Source: Pseudomonadota bacterium (GTDB lineage: Bacteria > Pseudomonadota > Gammaproteobacteria > Steroidobacterales > Steroidobacteraceae). Taken from it: a stretch of DNA of 64,000 nucleotides. How positions within the stretch are numbered: the first letter of the stretch is position 1; every line of letters begins with the position of its first letter. A model generated the notes under the pieces. The model saw nothing but the letters and a program-made list of their open reading frames with translations, was not told where the DNA came from and did no database searches. Shown one piece after another: positions 63,701 through 64,000 of the stretch. The DNA lies in the NCBI GenBank assembly GCA_021808195.1, contig JAKBCE010000005.1:1-64000 (forward strand). The letters are read 5' to 3'. The position numbers and the translations under genes are program-made.

Positions 63701-64000
63701 TTGCGGTCGCTGAGCCAAAACACTTCGCGGATGTTCTCGGTCACTTCGCGGAAGCGGCGCTCAGTTTCGTGCGAACGTTCTTCTATCTGCTTTTGTGCGG
63801 AAATGTCCTGAATCAGCGATATGAAATGAGGTGTTCCACCGTCAATATGCTGCACAATTGAGGTGATGATGTGAGTCCAGATCGGTGCCCCGCCTTTTGC
63901 AATCAGGCGCACGTCCAATCGATATTCAACCTGCATGCCCTCGAGCGCACGGGCTCTTGCGTCAACTGTGCGTGCAAGATCTATCGGGTGCGTCAGACTT
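60775..64000 (-). CDS. Multi-PAS/GAF protein with degenerate GGDEF and EAL domains (5' end outside window)
   Basis: Minus strand, open to the window edge: the frame continues 21 codons past the first internal Met at 63936, so this is a partial gene. Visible parts: a PAS domain, then at least three more PAS repeats (ERRFREVTENIREVFWLSDR, ERRFQEILGNVHLASVML and ARLAAIVESSDDAIVGKT), a GAF domain (about 460-600 from the first Met), GGDEF (about 620-780) and EAL (about 800-1030). GGDEF is replaced by SGDVL (61858-61872), so cyclase activity is unlikely. EAL is intact (EAL at 61480-61488; DDFGTGYSSLSYL present). It probably degrades c-di-GMP in response to a sensed signal. Confidence 0.92.
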   Translation of the reverse strand, partial: SLTHPIDLARTVDARARALEGMQVEYRLDVRLIAKGGAPIWTHIITSIVQHIDGGTPHFISLIQDISAQKQIEERSHETERRFREVTENIREVFWLSDRNKREILYVSPGFREIWGREPEQLYQTPQLWLDTVHPEDRRRVAEAAQTKQVAGAYDEEYRIARPSGEIRWIRDRAFPVRSNSDEISRIAGVAEDITERKQAIDSLRESERRFQEILGNVHLASVMLDQNARITYCNEFMLQLSGWSREEVLGKNWFEVFIPPEQTDQISGVFSATLAESPSTWHYENEIVTRNGELRLIHWNNIVLRSPTGNVAGLASIGEDITERRQTEEMRARLAAIVESSDDAIVGKTLDGTITSWNAAAEKLFGYASEETLGRPIVMLIPPDRLAEEVEILARLRRGERIHHFETVRLRKDGSLVDVSLSISPILDARGQIVGASKIARDITERKRAELKIRHLNRVYAVLSGINALIVRVQDREELFREACHIAVEAGNFTLAWLGLVDHTAMRVRILAWHGADQEYISQIPLELVNSGSAGRGLAGAAVAAGKAVICNDMERDERVLLKDESAQRGIRSTVYIPLLIGGAVVGVLALYSHEIGFFDEAEMRLLEELAGDIAFALDHIEKANRVDYLAYYDPLTGLANRTLLIERLNEQVRSAHVTHEQVALVLADIERFRTVNDSLGRQIGDALLKQLADRLSNAAGSGRSARISGDVLAVTLQAGHDRSALEQSLTELWRQIFSAPLTVNGTEIRISARAGVAIFPADGPNAEALLSCAETALRRAKETGEARVFHAAEMAVHSAEKRTLETQLRRALENGEFVLHYQPKLELQSQRIVGVEALLRWQSPELGLVGPMRFIPLLEETGLILDVGTWALSRAVHDHHRWMQRGIAAPRVAVNVSAVQLRKADFVDTVLAALRGGAPQPGIDLEMTESLLMENVAATTRKLQELRERGIMIAIDDFGTGYSSLSYLARLPVHALKIDRSFILAMSDDPDTMTLVQTIISLAHSLNLRVIAEGVELEEQAKLLRLLRCDQIQGYLFSHPLPFEQMTALLEGFGGPPRTPDMPSKGRAFPRQ

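Noticed and set aside
1..64000. tRNA, rRNA, CRISPR array or prophage
   Set aside because: Read through for cloverleaf-like, regularly spaced repeat and phage structural patterns on both strands; none found by eye.

Overview
The window is GC-rich, dense bacterial chromosome. It carries three TonB-dependent receptors, an E. coli-type aminopeptidase N, the start of a malate synthase A gene and a close PdxI/YdbC relative. Together these suggest a gammaproteobacterium of the nutrient-scavenging Steroidobacter/Nevskia/Xanthomonas kind; that placement is inference. No rRNA, tRNA, CRISPR array, intact transposase or phage gene was seen.

Layout. 0-0.2 kb: 5' end of aceB. 0.2-0.8 kb: non-coding, with a long-armed inverted repeat. 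0.8-5.6 kb: TonB receptor plus TPR-sulfotransferase. 5.96-12.2 kb: a tight five-gene operon (glutamine synthetase-like ligase, aldehyde dehydrogenase, iron alcohol dehydrogenase, class I glutamine amidotransferase, ethanolamine-type permease), followed by an enolase-superfamily dehydratase. It reads as gamma-glutamylation-dependent amino-alcohol (ethanolamine-like) catabolism. 14-28 kb: pyridoxal reductase and LysR, MarR-GNAT fusion, S10 peptidase, PepN, amidase, second TonB receptor and an MFS carrier. 28.6-37.6 kb: a large exported protein of unknown function and a tripartite heavy-metal-type RND efflux set. 38.4-43.5 kb: type-B carboxylesterase, a UbiX/UbiD prenyl-FMN decarboxylase pair and a TetR regulator with a clear operator.

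43.6-60.6 kb is the most interesting part. Six intergenic copies of a CTAG-centred palindrome (ACGA-N-CTAG-N-TCGT and near variants) occur only here. Three of them lie at the -35/-10 spacer of recognisable promoters. They precede a LysR gene, an aldehyde dehydrogenase/TPP enzyme/HMG-CoA-lyase-like operon, a shikimate-dehydrogenase-like gene, an esterase and a TonB receptor with a paraoxonase-like protein; one copy stands alone in a 1.4 kb gap. A TetR gene lies beside the best copy. The genes fit a locally coordinated route for import and hydrolysis of an ester or lactone, oxidation of a cyclic or hydroxy acid, then keto-acid decarboxylation, acyl-CoA formation and carbon-carbon cleavage. The substrate cannot be read from sequence; a plant-type quinate/shikimate ester or aromatic acid is a reasonable guess.

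The window ends inside a multi-PAS/GAF protein with a degenerate GGDEF and an intact-looking EAL domain.
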